64,000 nt of DNA from Ochrobactrum chromiisoli (GTDB lineage Bacteria; Pseudomonadota; Alphaproteobacteria; Rhizobiales; Rhizobiaceae), in assembly GCF_026241335.1 (NCBI RefSeq), contig NZ_JAPHAV010000004.1:62001-126000 (forward strand), read 5' to 3'. Below are positions 45,343 through 54,713 of the stretch, piece by piece. Both the position numbers and the translations under genes were made by a program. The notes beneath the pieces were generated by a model. That model searched no databases, had not been told where the DNA came from, and saw nothing but the letters and a program-made list of their open reading frames with translations. Positions within the stretch are counted from its first letter, which is position 1. Each line of letters opens with the position of its first letter.

Positions 45343-46878
45343 ATACTGATCCGTCAACAGACCCGTGCCCGGGCCTCCCTGTGCCTTCCAGTCCCCCTGC
45401 CAGAACAGACACAGCGCAATTGGCGGAAACCAGCCATTGGTCTTGGCTTGCTGGCGATTGCCTTGATTTCGGGCTGCCAGTCGTTCAATTCGAGCAAGGA
45501 TCTCGGCCTTCAGCCATCGTCCAATCCGGTCACCGTTGAAAACGTCACGCGCAACGACCGGCTGGCGCAAATCGGCGCGCAGCAGCATCCGCGCATCCTC
45601 GCCACTTATGGCGGCGAGTATAAAGACCCGAAGCTGGAGCGCATGGTCGCCAAGATCGTCGGCAATCTCACAACGGTTTCCGACAAGCCGGATCAGACCT
45701 ATCGCATCACAATCCTCGACAGCCCCAACATCAATGCCTTCGCTTTGCCGGGCGGGTTTCTTTACGTAACACGCGGTTTGCTGGCGCTTGCCAACGACTC
45801 ATCTGAAGTCGCAGCCGTTATCGCCCATGAAATGGGCCACGTGGTCGCCAATCACGGTATTCTTCGTCAGGAGAAAGAGGCAGAAACAGCAATTGCCGGG
45901 CGGGTCGCCACAGAAGTTCTGCACAATGAAAATGCAAGTCGTGAAGCAACCATTCGCGGCAAACTCCGCCTTGCGCAGTTCTCGCGCAATCAGGAACTGC
46001 AAGCCGACGCCATCGGCATCAAAATGATCGGTGAAGCGGGGTATGACCCGTTCGCTTCCGCACGCTTCCTGCAATCGATGGAAGCTTACACAGATTTCCG
46101 GTCTGTCTCTGGTGCCACCGATGCGAGCCTCGACTTTCTCGCAAGCCACCCTGCAACGCCACAACGCATTCAGCTGGCGCTCGGACACGCGCGCCGCATT
46201 GGCGCGCCGGGCGTTGGCACAACGGATCGCGATTCCTTCCTCAACGGCATTGATGGCCTGCTCTATGGCGATTCGCCCAATGAAGGCTATGTGCGCGAAC
46301 AGACCTTCATCCATCCAAAGCTCGGCGTAACCTTTACCGCGCCGGCCGGCTTCACCATTGACAATTCGGCCAATGCCGTCATGGCCAGTGGACCGGGCGA
46401 AGTGGCAATCCGCTTTGACGGCGCATCGCTGCCTGCAGGCTCCAGCCTTACCGATTATATCAAATCGGGCTGGGTGACGGGCCTTGATGAAAGCTCAATC
46501 CGCCCCATCACGATCAACGGCCTGCCTGCGGCAACCGCGCGCGCGAGTGCGGATCGCTGGCAATTCGACATTGTGGTGATCGGTGCCAACAACAAGGTCT
46601 ATCGCTTTCTGACGGCAGCGCCAAAGGGCAGCAATGCACTCATGCCTGCATCGCAAAGCGTGACACAATCCTTCCGCCTGCTTTCGGCAGCCGAGCAACA
46701 AGCCATCAAACCTTTGCGCATTCGCGTGGTGACTGTGAAGCCGGGGGATACAATGGCCAGCCTTTCAGCACGCATGCAGGGAACAACCCGCAAGCTTGAA
46801 CTGTTCCGCCTGCTCAACGCCATGCCTGCGGGCGCAACTGTATCTGTGGGCGATCGCGTCAAAATCATAAGCGAGTAA
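45343..46878 (+). CDS. M48-family metalloprotease lipoprotein with a LysM-like tail
   Basis: A protein of roughly 476-511 residues with a lipobox (ALISGC), a zinc protease motif AHEMGHVVANHG, the third ligand Glu near ELQADAIGI, and a LysM-like end (VVTVKPGDTMASLSARM). It resembles BepA/LoiP-type envelope quality-control proteases. The start is unclear: the frame is open from 45301 but contains no ATG or GTG. TTG at 45448 gives a signal peptide too short and without its basic residues (RNWRKP lies upstream). A non-standard codon such as ATA at 45343 or CTG at 45346, near GAGGAT, is the most plausible start. Confidence 0.8.
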   Translation: MLIRQQTRARASLCLPVPLPEQTQRNWRKPAIGLGLLAIALISGCQSFNSSKDLGLQPSSNPVTVENVTRNDRLAQIGAQQHPRILATYGGEYKDPKLERMVAKIVGNLTTVSDKPDQTYRITILDSPNINAFALPGGFLYVTRGLLALANDSSEVAAVIAHEMGHVVANHGILRQEKEAETAIAGRVATEVLHNENASREATIRGKLRLAQFSRNQELQADAIGIKMIGEAGYDPFASARFLQSMEAYTDFRSVSGATDASLDFLASHPATPQRIQLALGHARRIGAPGVGTTDRDSFLNGIDGLLYGDSPNEGYVREQTFIHPKLGVTFTAPAGFTIDNSANAVMASGPGEVAIRFDGASLPAGSSLTDYIKSGWVTGLDESSIRPITINGLPAATARASADRWQFDIVVIGANNKVYRFLTAAPKGSNALMPASQSVTQSFRLLSAAEQQAIKPLRIRVVTVKPGDTMASLSARMQGTTRKLELFRLLNAMPAGATVSVGDRVKIISE

Positions 46879-46882
46879 GTCA

Positions 46883-47572
46883 ATGGAAGTCATGCTTGAA
46901 TCATTGCTGGCAGGCCAGATCGCCCCACTAGGACCGCGTGCCGCACCGAGCGGGATCGATAAGAAGCCTATATCGGGGCCCGTTCGCTTGCTGCGCGAAG
47001 GCCTCGAATGCGACGAGCAAGGCGACAGAAAAGTCCACGGCGGTCCCGAAAAGGCCATTCACCATTATCCGCACGATCATTATGCCCTCTGGCGCGAGGA
47101 TATTGGCGACCATCCCTGTTTTGATGCGCCCGGCGCTTTTGGAGAGAACATCTCAACCACCGGACTGACCGAGCATAATGTTGCTATCGGCGACCGTTTT
47201 CGCTTGGGAACAGCTTTGGTTGAGGTGTCACAGGGCAGGCAGCCCTGCTGGAAACTCAATGCGCGCTTCGATGTACCGGACATGGCAACCCGCGTGCAAA
47301 AAACCGGACGCACCGGCTGGTATTATCGGGTTTTGGAAGAAGGTGTTGTCAGCGCTGACGACACGATAACGCGTGTCGAACGCCTTTCCCCAGAATGGAC
47401 GCTGCACCGGGTTTGGCATCTTCTCTACGTCGATATGCTTAATTATGACGAACTTGCACGGATGGCCAACCTTGCGCACCTTGCCGATGGCTGGAAGCGC
47501 TATGCCATCCGCCGTCTGGAAAACCGCAAGGTCGAAGACTGGTCATCGCGCCTTGAAGGCAGCCGCGATTAG
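46883..47572 (+). CDS. MOSC-domain protein, YiiM-like
   Basis: A 229-residue MOSC protein. KVHGGPEKAIHHYPHDHYAL and FGENISTTGLTEHNVAIGDRF are the family core, with the conserved Cys in QPCWKLNARF. MOSC domains deliver sulphur or use molybdenum cofactor; YiiM reduces N-hydroxylated bases. It starts 4 nt after the M48 gene stop, so they share a transcript. Confidence 0.85.
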   Translation: MEVMLESLLAGQIAPLGPRAAPSGIDKKPISGPVRLLREGLECDEQGDRKVHGGPEKAIHHYPHDHYALWREDIGDHPCFDAPGAFGENISTTGLTEHNVAIGDRFRLGTALVEVSQGRQPCWKLNARFDVPDMATRVQKTGRTGWYYRVLEEGVVSADDTITRVERLSPEWTLHRVWHLLYVDMLNYDELARMANLAHLADGWKRYAIRRLENRKVEDWSSRLEGSRD

Positions 47573-47627
47573 CGTATGTCTCCCCAAAGTGGGACCCGGT
47601 TTTGGGATAAAGACATCCGTAAAAAGT

Positions 47628-48563
47628 CTATGCCTGATAGGCTGCCATTTCATGCTGATCAAGCAGCGCCAGCTTAAGCTTTTCCATGGCGCGGCTTTCA
47701 ATCTGCCGAACACGCTCTTTTGAGATTCCCAATTTTTCGCCGAGTGCTTCAAGTGTCACGCCATCATCGCCCAGACGCCGTTGTCGGATGATGTGCAATT
47801 CACGCTCGTTAAGCGCATGAAGCGCGGTGCGCAACCAACCCACACGGCGTTCCATATCAATCGTGCTTTCAACGACCTCATCCTGCAAGGGATGGTCATC
47901 GACAAGAAAATCCATACGGGTGGAGGTGCCCGATTCATCATTACCTATTGACGCCGAAAGCGAACTATCAGACCCTGAAAGTCTGCTGTCCATGACTTCG
48001 ACATCACTCGCTGATACGCCAAGCTGCGTCGAGATCTGGCGGTAAATTTCTGCCTTGCTCATGGTCTCATCTTCCTGCGCAAGCTTCGAACGCAGGCGAC
48101 GCAGATTGAAGAACAGCGACTTCTGAGCCGAACTCGTCCCACCGCGCACGATAGACCAGTTGCGCAGGATATAATCCTGCATGGACGCCCTTATCCACCA
48201 TGATGCATAGGTGGAAAAACGAACTTCGCGCTCAGGATCAAAGCGCGCAGCCGCTTCAAGCAATCCAACATAGCCCTCCTGAATCAGATCGCTCATCGGA
48301 AGCTTGAACTTACGAAACCGTCCGGCCATCGAAATCACCAGTCGCATATGCGAGGCCGTGATGCGATGAAGTGCTTCCTGATCCTTGTTATCTTTCCAGC
48401 GGATGGCGAGGTCGCGTTCTTCTTCTCGTTCAAGATAAGGCGCTGACATCGCATTGCGGATCATCGACTGCGAGGACGCAGCAGGCGCTTGAAGACCGCA
48501 CGCCGGAATCGGCAAACGAGTTGGCGGAACGATGGAGGAACTGCTCATGGATGACTGCTTCAT
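47628..48563 (-). CDS. rpoH: RNA polymerase sigma factor RpoH (heat-shock type)
   Basis: A 311-residue sigma-32-type factor. Region 2 has DLIQEGYVGLLEAAARFDPE and FSTYASWWIRASMQDYI; the RpoH box QKSLFFNLRRLR is intact; region 4 has SKERVRQIESRAMEKL. Rhizobial genomes usually have two RpoH, and promoter type suggests this is the RpoH2 class (general-stress driven). Start at 48563 follows AGGAG; the extra upstream residues are not family-like. Promoter details are in a separate entry. Confidence 0.9.
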   Translation of the reverse strand: MKQSSMSSSSIVPPTRLPIPACGLQAPAASSQSMIRNAMSAPYLEREEERDLAIRWKDNKDQEALHRITASHMRLVISMAGRFRKFKLPMSDLIQEGYVGLLEAAARFDPEREVRFSTYASWWIRASMQDYILRNWSIVRGGTSSAQKSLFFNLRRLRSKLAQEDETMSKAEIYRQISTQLGVSASDVEVMDSRLSGSDSSLSASIGNDESGTSTRMDFLVDDHPLQDEVVESTIDMERRVGWLRTALHALNERELHIIRQRRLGDDGVTLEALGEKLGISKERVRQIESRAMEKLKLALLDQHEMAAYQA

Positions 48564-48745
48564 CTGGCTCTCCTGTTCTGGCTGCGATGTTCCAGAGAAG
48601 TCTGAAACCCGAAACGGAAACGATACCAGCCCTAAAAAGGGATTAAGCAAACATTTTTCGTTCGTTCAAAACATCTTTTACAGACCTGCTCTGAGGCCAG
48701 ATTGCTACGCCACAAAACAAACCCGCTCAGAGCTGGTTTGATAAT

Positions 48746-48770
48746 AACGCAAGAAGAACCCTCCGGTTCC
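48746..48770 (-). promoter_or_regulatory. EcfG/RpoE2-type promoter of rpoH
   Basis: On the minus strand GGAAC (48770-48766), a 16-nt spacer and CGTT (48749-48746) match the general-stress sigma consensus GGAAC-N16/17-CGTT. The transcript would start near 48738 and give a leader of about 175 nt. It would place RpoH under the general stress response, as known for S. meliloti rpoH2. Confidence 0.75.
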
Positions 48771-48913
48771 ATCCGAAGTGCTATAAATATCTGACATTCT
48801 ATGAAAATAGAGAGACAAGCCGCTTGGGCAAGTATCCACCCCCCTCTCATCAGTCCGAAAATAAGAATTATTTTTGGAAGACGCGAGGCGCACGGTGCTC
48901 TATGCAGAAAAAT

Positions 48914-48941
48914 AAAAAGCCCCACATCAGCGGGGCTCTTT
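48914..48941 (-). terminator. Terminator after carD
   Basis: A stem AGCCCC / GGGGCT, flanked by A's on the left for minus-strand termination, 21 nt past the carD stop. Confidence 0.7.
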
Positions 48942-48962
48942 AGAAAAGAATGCAGGCGTTTA

Positions 48963-49541
48963 TTACGCTGCTTCGACTTCATCACCGTCCACTTCACCTT
49001 CGGCATCAGCCTTGGTGCGTTTCGGGCTCTTGGCAAGATTTGCTTCGATAAGGCGAACTGCTTCCGTATCGGAAAGCTTGTTCACGGCAGCGATTTCGCG
49101 CGCCATGCGATCCAGCGCTGCTTCGTAAAGCTGACGCTCGGAATAGGACTGCTCCGGCTGATTGTCAGCACGATGCAGATCACGAACAACTTCAGAAATC
49201 ATAATCAGATCGCCGGAATTGATCTTTGCATCATATTCCTGCGCGCGGCGCGACCACATGGTGCGCTTTACGCGTGCACGACCCTGCACGACTTTCAGGG
49301 CACGTTCGACATAATCGGTCTCGGACAGCTTGCGCATACCAATGCTGACAGCCTTGGCGACCGGCACCTTGAGGCGCATCTTGTCTTTTTCAAAGTCGAT
49401 AACAAAAAGCTCAAGCTTATGGCCGGCAACTTCCTGGTCTTCGATCGCTACGATCTGACCAACACCATGAGCCGGGTAAACAATGGACTCGCCGGTCTTA
49501 AATCCCTGGCGGGCCGGAGTTTTTTTCTGCTGGGATGTCAT
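48963..49541 (-). CDS. carD: CarD-family RNA polymerase-binding regulator
   Basis: A 192-residue CarD/CdnL protein. The N-terminal RNA-polymerase-interacting domain (GESIVYPAHGVGQIVAIEDQ) precedes a helical DNA-contacting domain and an acidic tail. It stabilises open complexes at growth-related promoters. Located between rpoH and fdxA, as is usual in Brucellaceae. Confidence 0.9.
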   Translation of the reverse strand: MTSQQKKTPARQGFKTGESIVYPAHGVGQIVAIEDQEVAGHKLELFVIDFEKDKMRLKVPVAKAVSIGMRKLSETDYVERALKVVQGRARVKRTMWSRRAQEYDAKINSGDLIMISEVVRDLHRADNQPEQSYSERQLYEAALDRMAREIAAVNKLSDTEAVRLIEANLAKSPKRTKADAEGEVDGDEVEAA

Positions 49542-50045
49542 ACGCTCTAATACTCCCTGTTGTGCCCGGCACTACACGCCGGTTAACACATGATTTCGAC
49601 CACACCCCCTTGGGAGAGGTGCGGAAGCCATTACGGTCTTGAACTGAAAGCGCTTCCCAGGCACAAATTGATTTACCGGGAAGCTCTGGTGGGGAACGTG
49701 TGCTGAAACCGCAATAATCCGTCCCGGTGCCATAAAGCCCAGTAAAAAAATATAGCCCTTTCAGAGATTAACGCATTTGCGCCACGATTTGACGTCCAGT
49801 CACCGAAATTATTGGCACAGGTTAACACAATTTTACGCAAGAATCAACAAATGGCCAAAAAAGAGGATTCCGGCCATTTTCGACATGCATAAAATCAGCT
49901 TCAACAACTCAGCAATACACGAAACTACGACAGCAAAAGTGCCAATCTGACGGATTGCTCTTGCGCTCAACCAATCCGAAAAAAGCGTCAAGCCTTTCGA
50001 ACCTGTTTAGAGCGCCATGCACCCTATTGGGCACACAAAGCCGGT
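49542..50045. other. Gene-free region between carD and fdxA
   Basis: 504 bp with no supported gene. It holds the carD leader with a CCGGC / GCCGG hairpin (49566-49582), a 7-bp inverted repeat GCTTCCC / GGGAAGC (49652-49684), and the stem AATGGCC / GGCCATT (49850-49878), which may end a transcript. An AATATA stretch near 49750 may be part of the carD promoter (TATATT on the minus strand). Confidence 0.4.
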
Positions 50046-50384
50046 CTAATCACCGGAACCCGGCTCAGGCGAAAAGAACTGTTCGAGCTTGCCCGAAACG
50101 CCATCCATTTCCTTGGCTTCTGGAAGCTCATCTTTTTTCGCAGTCAGGTTTGGCCATTTCGCTGCATATTCGGCATTCAGCTCAAGCCATTTGTCGAGGC
50201 CCGGTTCGGTATCCGGGCTGATGGCTTCCGCCGGACATTCCGGCTCGCAAACGCCGCAATCGATACACTCATCGGGATTGATGACGAGCATATTCTCGCC
50301 TTCATAGAAACAGTCGACCGGACAAACCTCGACGCAGTCCGTATATTTGCAGCGAATGCAATTATCGGTCACGACATAAGTCAT
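50046..50384 (-). CDS. fdxA: Ferredoxin FdxA (7Fe type)
   Basis: A 112-residue ferredoxin with [18 protein letters not shown] for the [3Fe-4S] side and [12 protein letters not shown] for the [4Fe-4S] cluster, then a C-terminal extension. It carries electrons in the cytoplasm. Located between carD and the S4 gene on the same strand. Confidence 0.93.
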   Translation of the reverse strand: MTYVVTDNCIRCKYTDCVEVCPVDCFYEGENMLVINPDECIDCGVCEPECPAEAISPDTEPGLDKWLELNAEYAAKWPNLTAKKDELPEAKEMDGVSGKLEQFFSPEPGSGD

Positions 50385-50741
50385 TGTCCAACTCCTGTTG
50401 CCTCTCCCTTGATGAAGAGTAAGCTTATCTATTCAGAACCGGCTGTTTGAACATTCAGATCGGGCACCTGAATGGTTCCGCTCCGTTCACTCCATAGACT
50501 ATCCCACGGGGTGTTTTGGCGTGTGGCATGCATGCCAGTTCATGTGCTTGCGATTGCCAAGCGTGAGGTAACGATTTTATCGGTCCATGACAAGGGCCGA
50601 AACGACGCAATAACAATATGTCACGAACATCGGAAATGACATTCCAATTATGGTGCAAAAGTCGAAAAGAGCTTTTAACGTAAAGCTTTAACGCGCAATT
50701 TCTGTCGCACCCGATGGCTATCCTGCGGCATCGCGTCCGGT
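50385..50741. other. Gene-free region between fdxA and the S4-domain gene
   Basis: 357 bp. The minus-strand frame 50455-50658 lacks a ribosome site, family resemblance and typical codon use and is not called. No clear terminator or motif is seen. Confidence 0.4.
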
Positions 50742-51128
50742 TTAATTTCCGCGCAGACGATCCGTTTCGCGCCGTTCTTTCTTTGTTGGACGCCCGGCAC
50801 CGCTCTCACGATGTGGCTGCATCGCTCCAACGCTGTCAGATTGCGGGGCAGGTTTGGGCGTCATGTCCTGATATAGAAGTTGTGCTTCTGGGGCTGGCCC
50901 GCGCCTGTGACCGGGTGCAAGCACCTTATAGACGAGAATTTGCCGATCAAGGTTTATGGTCAGAACATCGCCGATCTTCACCGGATAGGCTGCCTGATCA
51001 ATCTTGTCACGATTGACCCTGACTTTGCCGCCGACGGCGAGTTTCGCCGCCAGCGATCTTGATTTAACCACGCGTGCAAAGAACAGCCACTTGTCAATAC
51101 GCTGTCTTGCAATCGCCTCAGTCGCCAT
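50742..51128 (-). CDS. S4-domain RNA-binding protein (HslR-like)
   Basis: A 128-residue protein. RQRIDKWLFFARVVKSRSLA and KVRVNRDKIDQAAYPVKIGD form the S4 RNA-binding fold; the C-terminal tail is basic (PTKKERRETDRLRGN). HslR-like proteins bind 50S subunits carrying stalled nascent chains. Its start is 1 nt past the helicase stop, so it is translationally coupled to that gene. Confidence 0.88.
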   Translation of the reverse strand: MATEAIARQRIDKWLFFARVVKSRSLAAKLAVGGKVRVNRDKIDQAAYPVKIGDVLTINLDRQILVYKVLAPGHRRGPAPEAQLLYQDMTPKPAPQSDSVGAMQPHRESGAGRPTKKERRETDRLRGN

Positions 51129-51129
51129 C

Positions 51130-54100
51130 TTACTTCTTCAATTGCTCCTTAAGAGCAAGAAGCTTGGCAAAAGGCGAATCAGGATCAACACGCACCGGAC
51201 GTTCTTGCTCAACGCGCTTGTTGCCCTGATGATTAGCATGATCCCGCTTAGGCTGACGCTGATCGCGGTTGCCACCATCACGCGGTTTGCCCTTGAAGCT
51301 TTCGCGTTTGTTCTGGCCACGATCCTGATTTTCACCATCATTATTACGACGGTTCTTGTCAAAACGCTTGCCACCGCCACGGTTTTCACGCGCAGCCGCG
51401 GCTTCACCAGCTTCACCACCCTGCTGCGAGCGATTCTGGCGCTGACGATTCTGATCCTGCGTGCGATTACGTCCTTCAAAGCGCCCCTGACGCCAGAGCA
51501 GAACAGGCTTGGCCTCTTCTGCTGGCGCGTCGGTTGCTTCTGTTGCGGGCTTTTCCTCCGCTGCGGCCTCAACAGAGGCAACCGGGGCAGGAACCGGCTC
51601 GGCTGCCGGAACAACAGGCTTGGCTTCGCTTACGGTGGCAGCAGGTACGGCTGGCTTAAAGACAGTATCTTCGACAACCGCCTCAGCCTGTGCCTGTGCC
51701 TTAGCAGCAAAGGCATCAAGCTCGGCAAGCTTTGCGCTCACATCAGCCGCATCAACAGCCTCATGGCGATAACCAAGGCTTTTCAGGATCTCTTCCATAT
51801 CCTCAACCGTGGCGCCCAGAATAGACATCATGGCAGGGGTAACAATGAAGCGTCCGCCATCATAAGCGCCATCGGGACGTGTGCCCGAACCCGGACGCCA
51901 GGCCAGTGCCGGACGAATGAGATCGGCAAGGCGTTCCAGAATATCAATGCGCACGGCACGACGACCGAGCACGCGATACCCACCCAGACGATAGAACATT
52001 GGATCGAAAGCCGGATCAACAACCACCGATGTGCGGCCTGCGGCCAGCACATTGACCACATCGCCATAACCGGCGCGTTCGCGGCCATCATTCTTCAATG
52101 CCCAAAGCAGCGTGATCAGGCCAGCCGGAGCAGGCTTTAACAGCATGGGCATGAAAACATGATAAGCACCGAAGCGCACGCCCAGACGACGCAGTGCTGC
52201 ACGCGAATCCTGATCAAGTCCGCGGACTTCCTCAGCAACATCGCGGCGCTGAAGACTGCCAAGGCCTTCAACGATCTGGAAAGCCAGACCGCGTGTCATA
52301 CCGGTCAGGGCATCGGCAGCGTTAAGATCGGTCAACGGCTTGAGAACCGTTTCGATGTGATGCGCAACAAAACGCTCAATACGGGCCGCAACCTTGTCGC
52401 GTGCCGGCCCGGTCAATTGTTCGTCGGCAAAAATGATCGTGCGCGGTTTCAACACATGATCGGCTGCAACCAGCGTTGCGACCGGTGCACCGATCCAGCG
52501 CAACACGCCATCCGAACCGAGCGCAAAGTCGCCATTTGGCGCTGCGGAAAACCGCTCGGCACGGCGTTCGAACTCGGCGGCAAGCGCCTTTTGTGCAGCC
52601 GTTCTCACAGCCTTCGCGTCCGGCCCCTCGGCCTGAACGTCGGCAGTGAACCGGAATCCTTCTAGTTGCCCAACATTGTGGCCCTCGACAATTACGTCAC
52701 CGGCCGGGCTGATTTCTGCTTCTAGCATGGCATTCTCTCTCAGGCGCCTCATAAGCACGCTTGTCCTGCGGTCTACAAAGCGTTTCGTCAACCTTTCATG
52801 CAGCGCATCGGACAGTCTGTCCTCAATTTCGCGCGTCTTTTCCTGCCAGTGTGTCGGATCGGCAAGCCATCCCGGCCTGTGCGACACAAAAGTCCAGGTA
52901 CGGATTTGCGCCACGCGATGAGACAGAGTGTCGATTTCCCCCTCTGTATTGTCGGCGCGGCGCACCTGTTCGCTCATATAATCTTCATCAACGCTCCCTC
53001 GGCGGACCAGATCCTGATAAATGGTTGCTATGATATCGGCATGTTGTGCCGGCGCAATCTTACGATAATCGGGAAGCGCACAGGTATCCCACAAAAGTTC
53101 GATCCGCGCAGGCATCGTTGCAAGCCGCACAATGTCTTCATCTTTCGACAAATTTTCAAGCGCCTGCTGATCAACAGCAGGCAATGCCTTGGTAAGACCT
53201 TCAATCGGCGTTGGCGTTTCCAGAGAATGGCGTAAAGCGTTCAGCGATGAAAAATCAAAGCGGCTTGTTCGCCATTGCAACACTTTCACCGGATCGAATG
53301 CATGGGCTTCAACCCGCTCCACCAGTTCATCGTCCAGGGGCTGAACCTGCCCGGTGACGCCAAATGTACCATCGCGCAAATGGCGACCCGCACGACCGGC
53401 GATCTGGCCAACCTCCGCAGGCGTCAGATCACGAAACTGATAACCGTCAAATTTACGGTTCTGTGCGAAAGCCACATGATCGACATCAAGATTGAGTCCC
53501 ATGCCGATGGCATCCGTTGCCACCAGAAAATCCACATCACCTGACTGATAAAGCTCGACCTGTGCGTTGCGCGTGCGAGGGCTCAGCGCGCCCATTACAA
53601 CCGCTGCACCACCACGCTGGCGACGGATCAGCTCGGCAATGGCGTAAACCTCATCCGCCGAAAAGGCGACAATTGCTGAGCGGTTCGGCAGTCGGATAAT
53701 CTTCTTGGAACCCGCATAAGAAAGCTGAGACAAACGCGGACGCGTCACAACAGTGATGCCCGGCAGAAGCTTTTCCAGAATGGCGCGCATGGTCCCGGCG
53801 CCCAAAAGCAGCGTTTCCTGCCGCCCACGCAGATGCAGAATGCGGTCCGTAAAAATATGCCCGCGCTCAAGATCACCGGCAAGCTGCACTTCATCAATCG
53901 CCACAAAGGGCATATCCGTGCGGCGCGGCATGGCTTCAACGGTGCACACGGAATAGCGCGAGCCGGGCGGCGTGATTTTTTCCTCGCCGGTGATCAGCGT
54001 GACATTGGCAACACCCACGCGCTCAGCCACACGATTGTAAACCTCGCGCGCCAGCAATCGCAGCGGAAGACCAATCATACCACGACCATGCGACAACATC

Positions 54101-54207
54101 CGTTCGATCGCCAGATGCGTCTTGCCGGTATTGGTCGGCCCCAGCACTGCAGTGACATCGCGGCCACTCACACTCAGCGGCAGATCATGGGCAGGGAGTT
54201 GGTTCAT
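51130..54207 (-). CDS. SUV3-like RNA helicase with long disordered tail
   Basis: A 1025-residue helicase. GPTNTGKTH (residues 23-31, Walker A), DEVQ (105-108, Walker B) and a helicase C-domain with GQIAGRAGRHLRD match the Suv3 family, which unwinds RNA in mitochondria and bacteria. After about residue 860 an Ala/Glu-rich and then Asn/Arg/Gln/Gly-rich tail (GGKRFDKNRR, KRESFKGKPRDGG) of about 160 residues is typical of RNA-binding disordered regions. It is 1 nt from the S4-protein gene, which suggests a shared RNA task. Confidence 0.85.
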   Translation of the reverse strand: MNQLPAHDLPLSVSGRDVTAVLGPTNTGKTHLAIERMLSHGRGMIGLPLRLLAREVYNRVAERVGVANVTLITGEEKITPPGSRYSVCTVEAMPRRTDMPFVAIDEVQLAGDLERGHIFTDRILHLRGRQETLLLGAGTMRAILEKLLPGITVVTRPRLSQLSYAGSKKIIRLPNRSAIVAFSADEVYAIAELIRRQRGGAAVVMGALSPRTRNAQVELYQSGDVDFLVATDAIGMGLNLDVDHVAFAQNRKFDGYQFRDLTPAEVGQIAGRAGRHLRDGTFGVTGQVQPLDDELVERVEAHAFDPVKVLQWRTSRFDFSSLNALRHSLETPTPIEGLTKALPAVDQQALENLSKDEDIVRLATMPARIELLWDTCALPDYRKIAPAQHADIIATIYQDLVRRGSVDEDYMSEQVRRADNTEGEIDTLSHRVAQIRTWTFVSHRPGWLADPTHWQEKTREIEDRLSDALHERLTKRFVDRRTSVLMRRLRENAMLEAEISPAGDVIVEGHNVGQLEGFRFTADVQAEGPDAKAVRTAAQKALAAEFERRAERFSAAPNGDFALGSDGVLRWIGAPVATLVAADHVLKPRTIIFADEQLTGPARDKVAARIERFVAHHIETVLKPLTDLNAADALTGMTRGLAFQIVEGLGSLQRRDVAEEVRGLDQDSRAALRRLGVRFGAYHVFMPMLLKPAPAGLITLLWALKNDGRERAGYGDVVNVLAAGRTSVVVDPAFDPMFYRLGGYRVLGRRAVRIDILERLADLIRPALAWRPGSGTRPDGAYDGGRFIVTPAMMSILGATVEDMEEILKSLGYRHEAVDAADVSAKLAELDAFAAKAQAQAEAVVEDTVFKPAVPAATVSEAKPVVPAAEPVPAPVASVEAAAEEKPATEATDAPAEEAKPVLLWRQGRFEGRNRTQDQNRQRQNRSQQGGEAGEAAAARENRGGGKRFDKNRRNNDGENQDRGQNKRESFKGKPRDGGNRDQRQPKRDHANHQGNKRVEQERPVRVDPDSPFAKLLALKEQLKK

Positions 54208-54359
54208 GCCAATAATAGAATTCCCGGAACAAAGGCCATACGTTGGACATGCGATAGCACTATATCACTTGAGCCGAAAGCGCTCCTGTTAAGTTTCAAT
54301 CTGTGTTTTCGGCTCTGTAGTCGTTAATAAATACTCATTTTAACAAATAGAACGACTCT

Positions 54360-54381
54360 GGAACGAATCGGCGACGAATCG
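54360..54381. repeat. Direct repeat, copy 1
   Basis: 22 bp, beginning GGAACGAATCGG and ending CGACGAATCG, built of two 11-bp units each holding a GAATC. A looser third unit with GACTC stands just before it (54350-54360). Identical to copy 2 at 54642. Confidence 0.85.
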
Positions 54382-54641
54382 ATCACAGGAGCCCATTCAC
54401 CTTTTGTTCACGACAACATCTAGTGGACTATCTATCGAAAGAACCCAGATGATGAATCACCGGCATTAAGATTTGCGCCGGTGTGGGAACAAACGGCCAA
54501 TCTTATTAACCTTTGTCCTTCGAGCCGTCCCATAAGGAAAGACTGAAAAGCCGCAGATTCATGAATTATCAATTATTCCTGATAGCTGGTTAAATTTTTA
54601 CCGCGCAAAAGGCCATTTTCATTAACCTTCGGCTCAAAGCC

Positions 54642-54663
54642 GGAACGAATCGGCGACGAATCG
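54642..54663. repeat. Direct repeat, copy 2
   Basis: Identical 22 bp to the copy at 54360, 282 bp downstream, followed at once by another GATTC. The flanks (TTCAC... TTTGTTC) also resemble each other loosely, so the two may come from a larger duplication. Confidence 0.85.
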
Positions 54664-54713
54664 TTGATTCACAAACTTTCCCTATTTGTTCTCACCACAT
54701 ATAGGGGGATTCG

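Larger units (their letters stand above)
48564..48962. other. Gene-free region between rpoH and carD
   Basis: About 400 bp. It holds the rpoH leader, an EcfG-type promoter at 48746-48770 and the carD terminator at 48914-48941. No reading frame here is convincing. Confidence 0.6.

Noticed and set aside
47573-47627. ACCCGG / CCAAA-type palindrome after the MOSC gene
   Set aside because: Resembles part of the repeat near 33940 but only in short pieces; too little to call a copy.
48801-49550. 249-codon plus-strand frame opposite carD
   Set aside because: Shadow of carD in another frame; carD is a certain gene.
50455-50658. 67-codon minus-strand frame between fdxA and the S4 gene
   Set aside because: No ribosome site, composition unlike neighbours, no recognised family.
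51004-52140. 378-codon plus-strand frame opposite the helicase tail
   Set aside because: Produced by the repetitive basic/acidic codons of the helicase C-terminus; the translation is low complexity.
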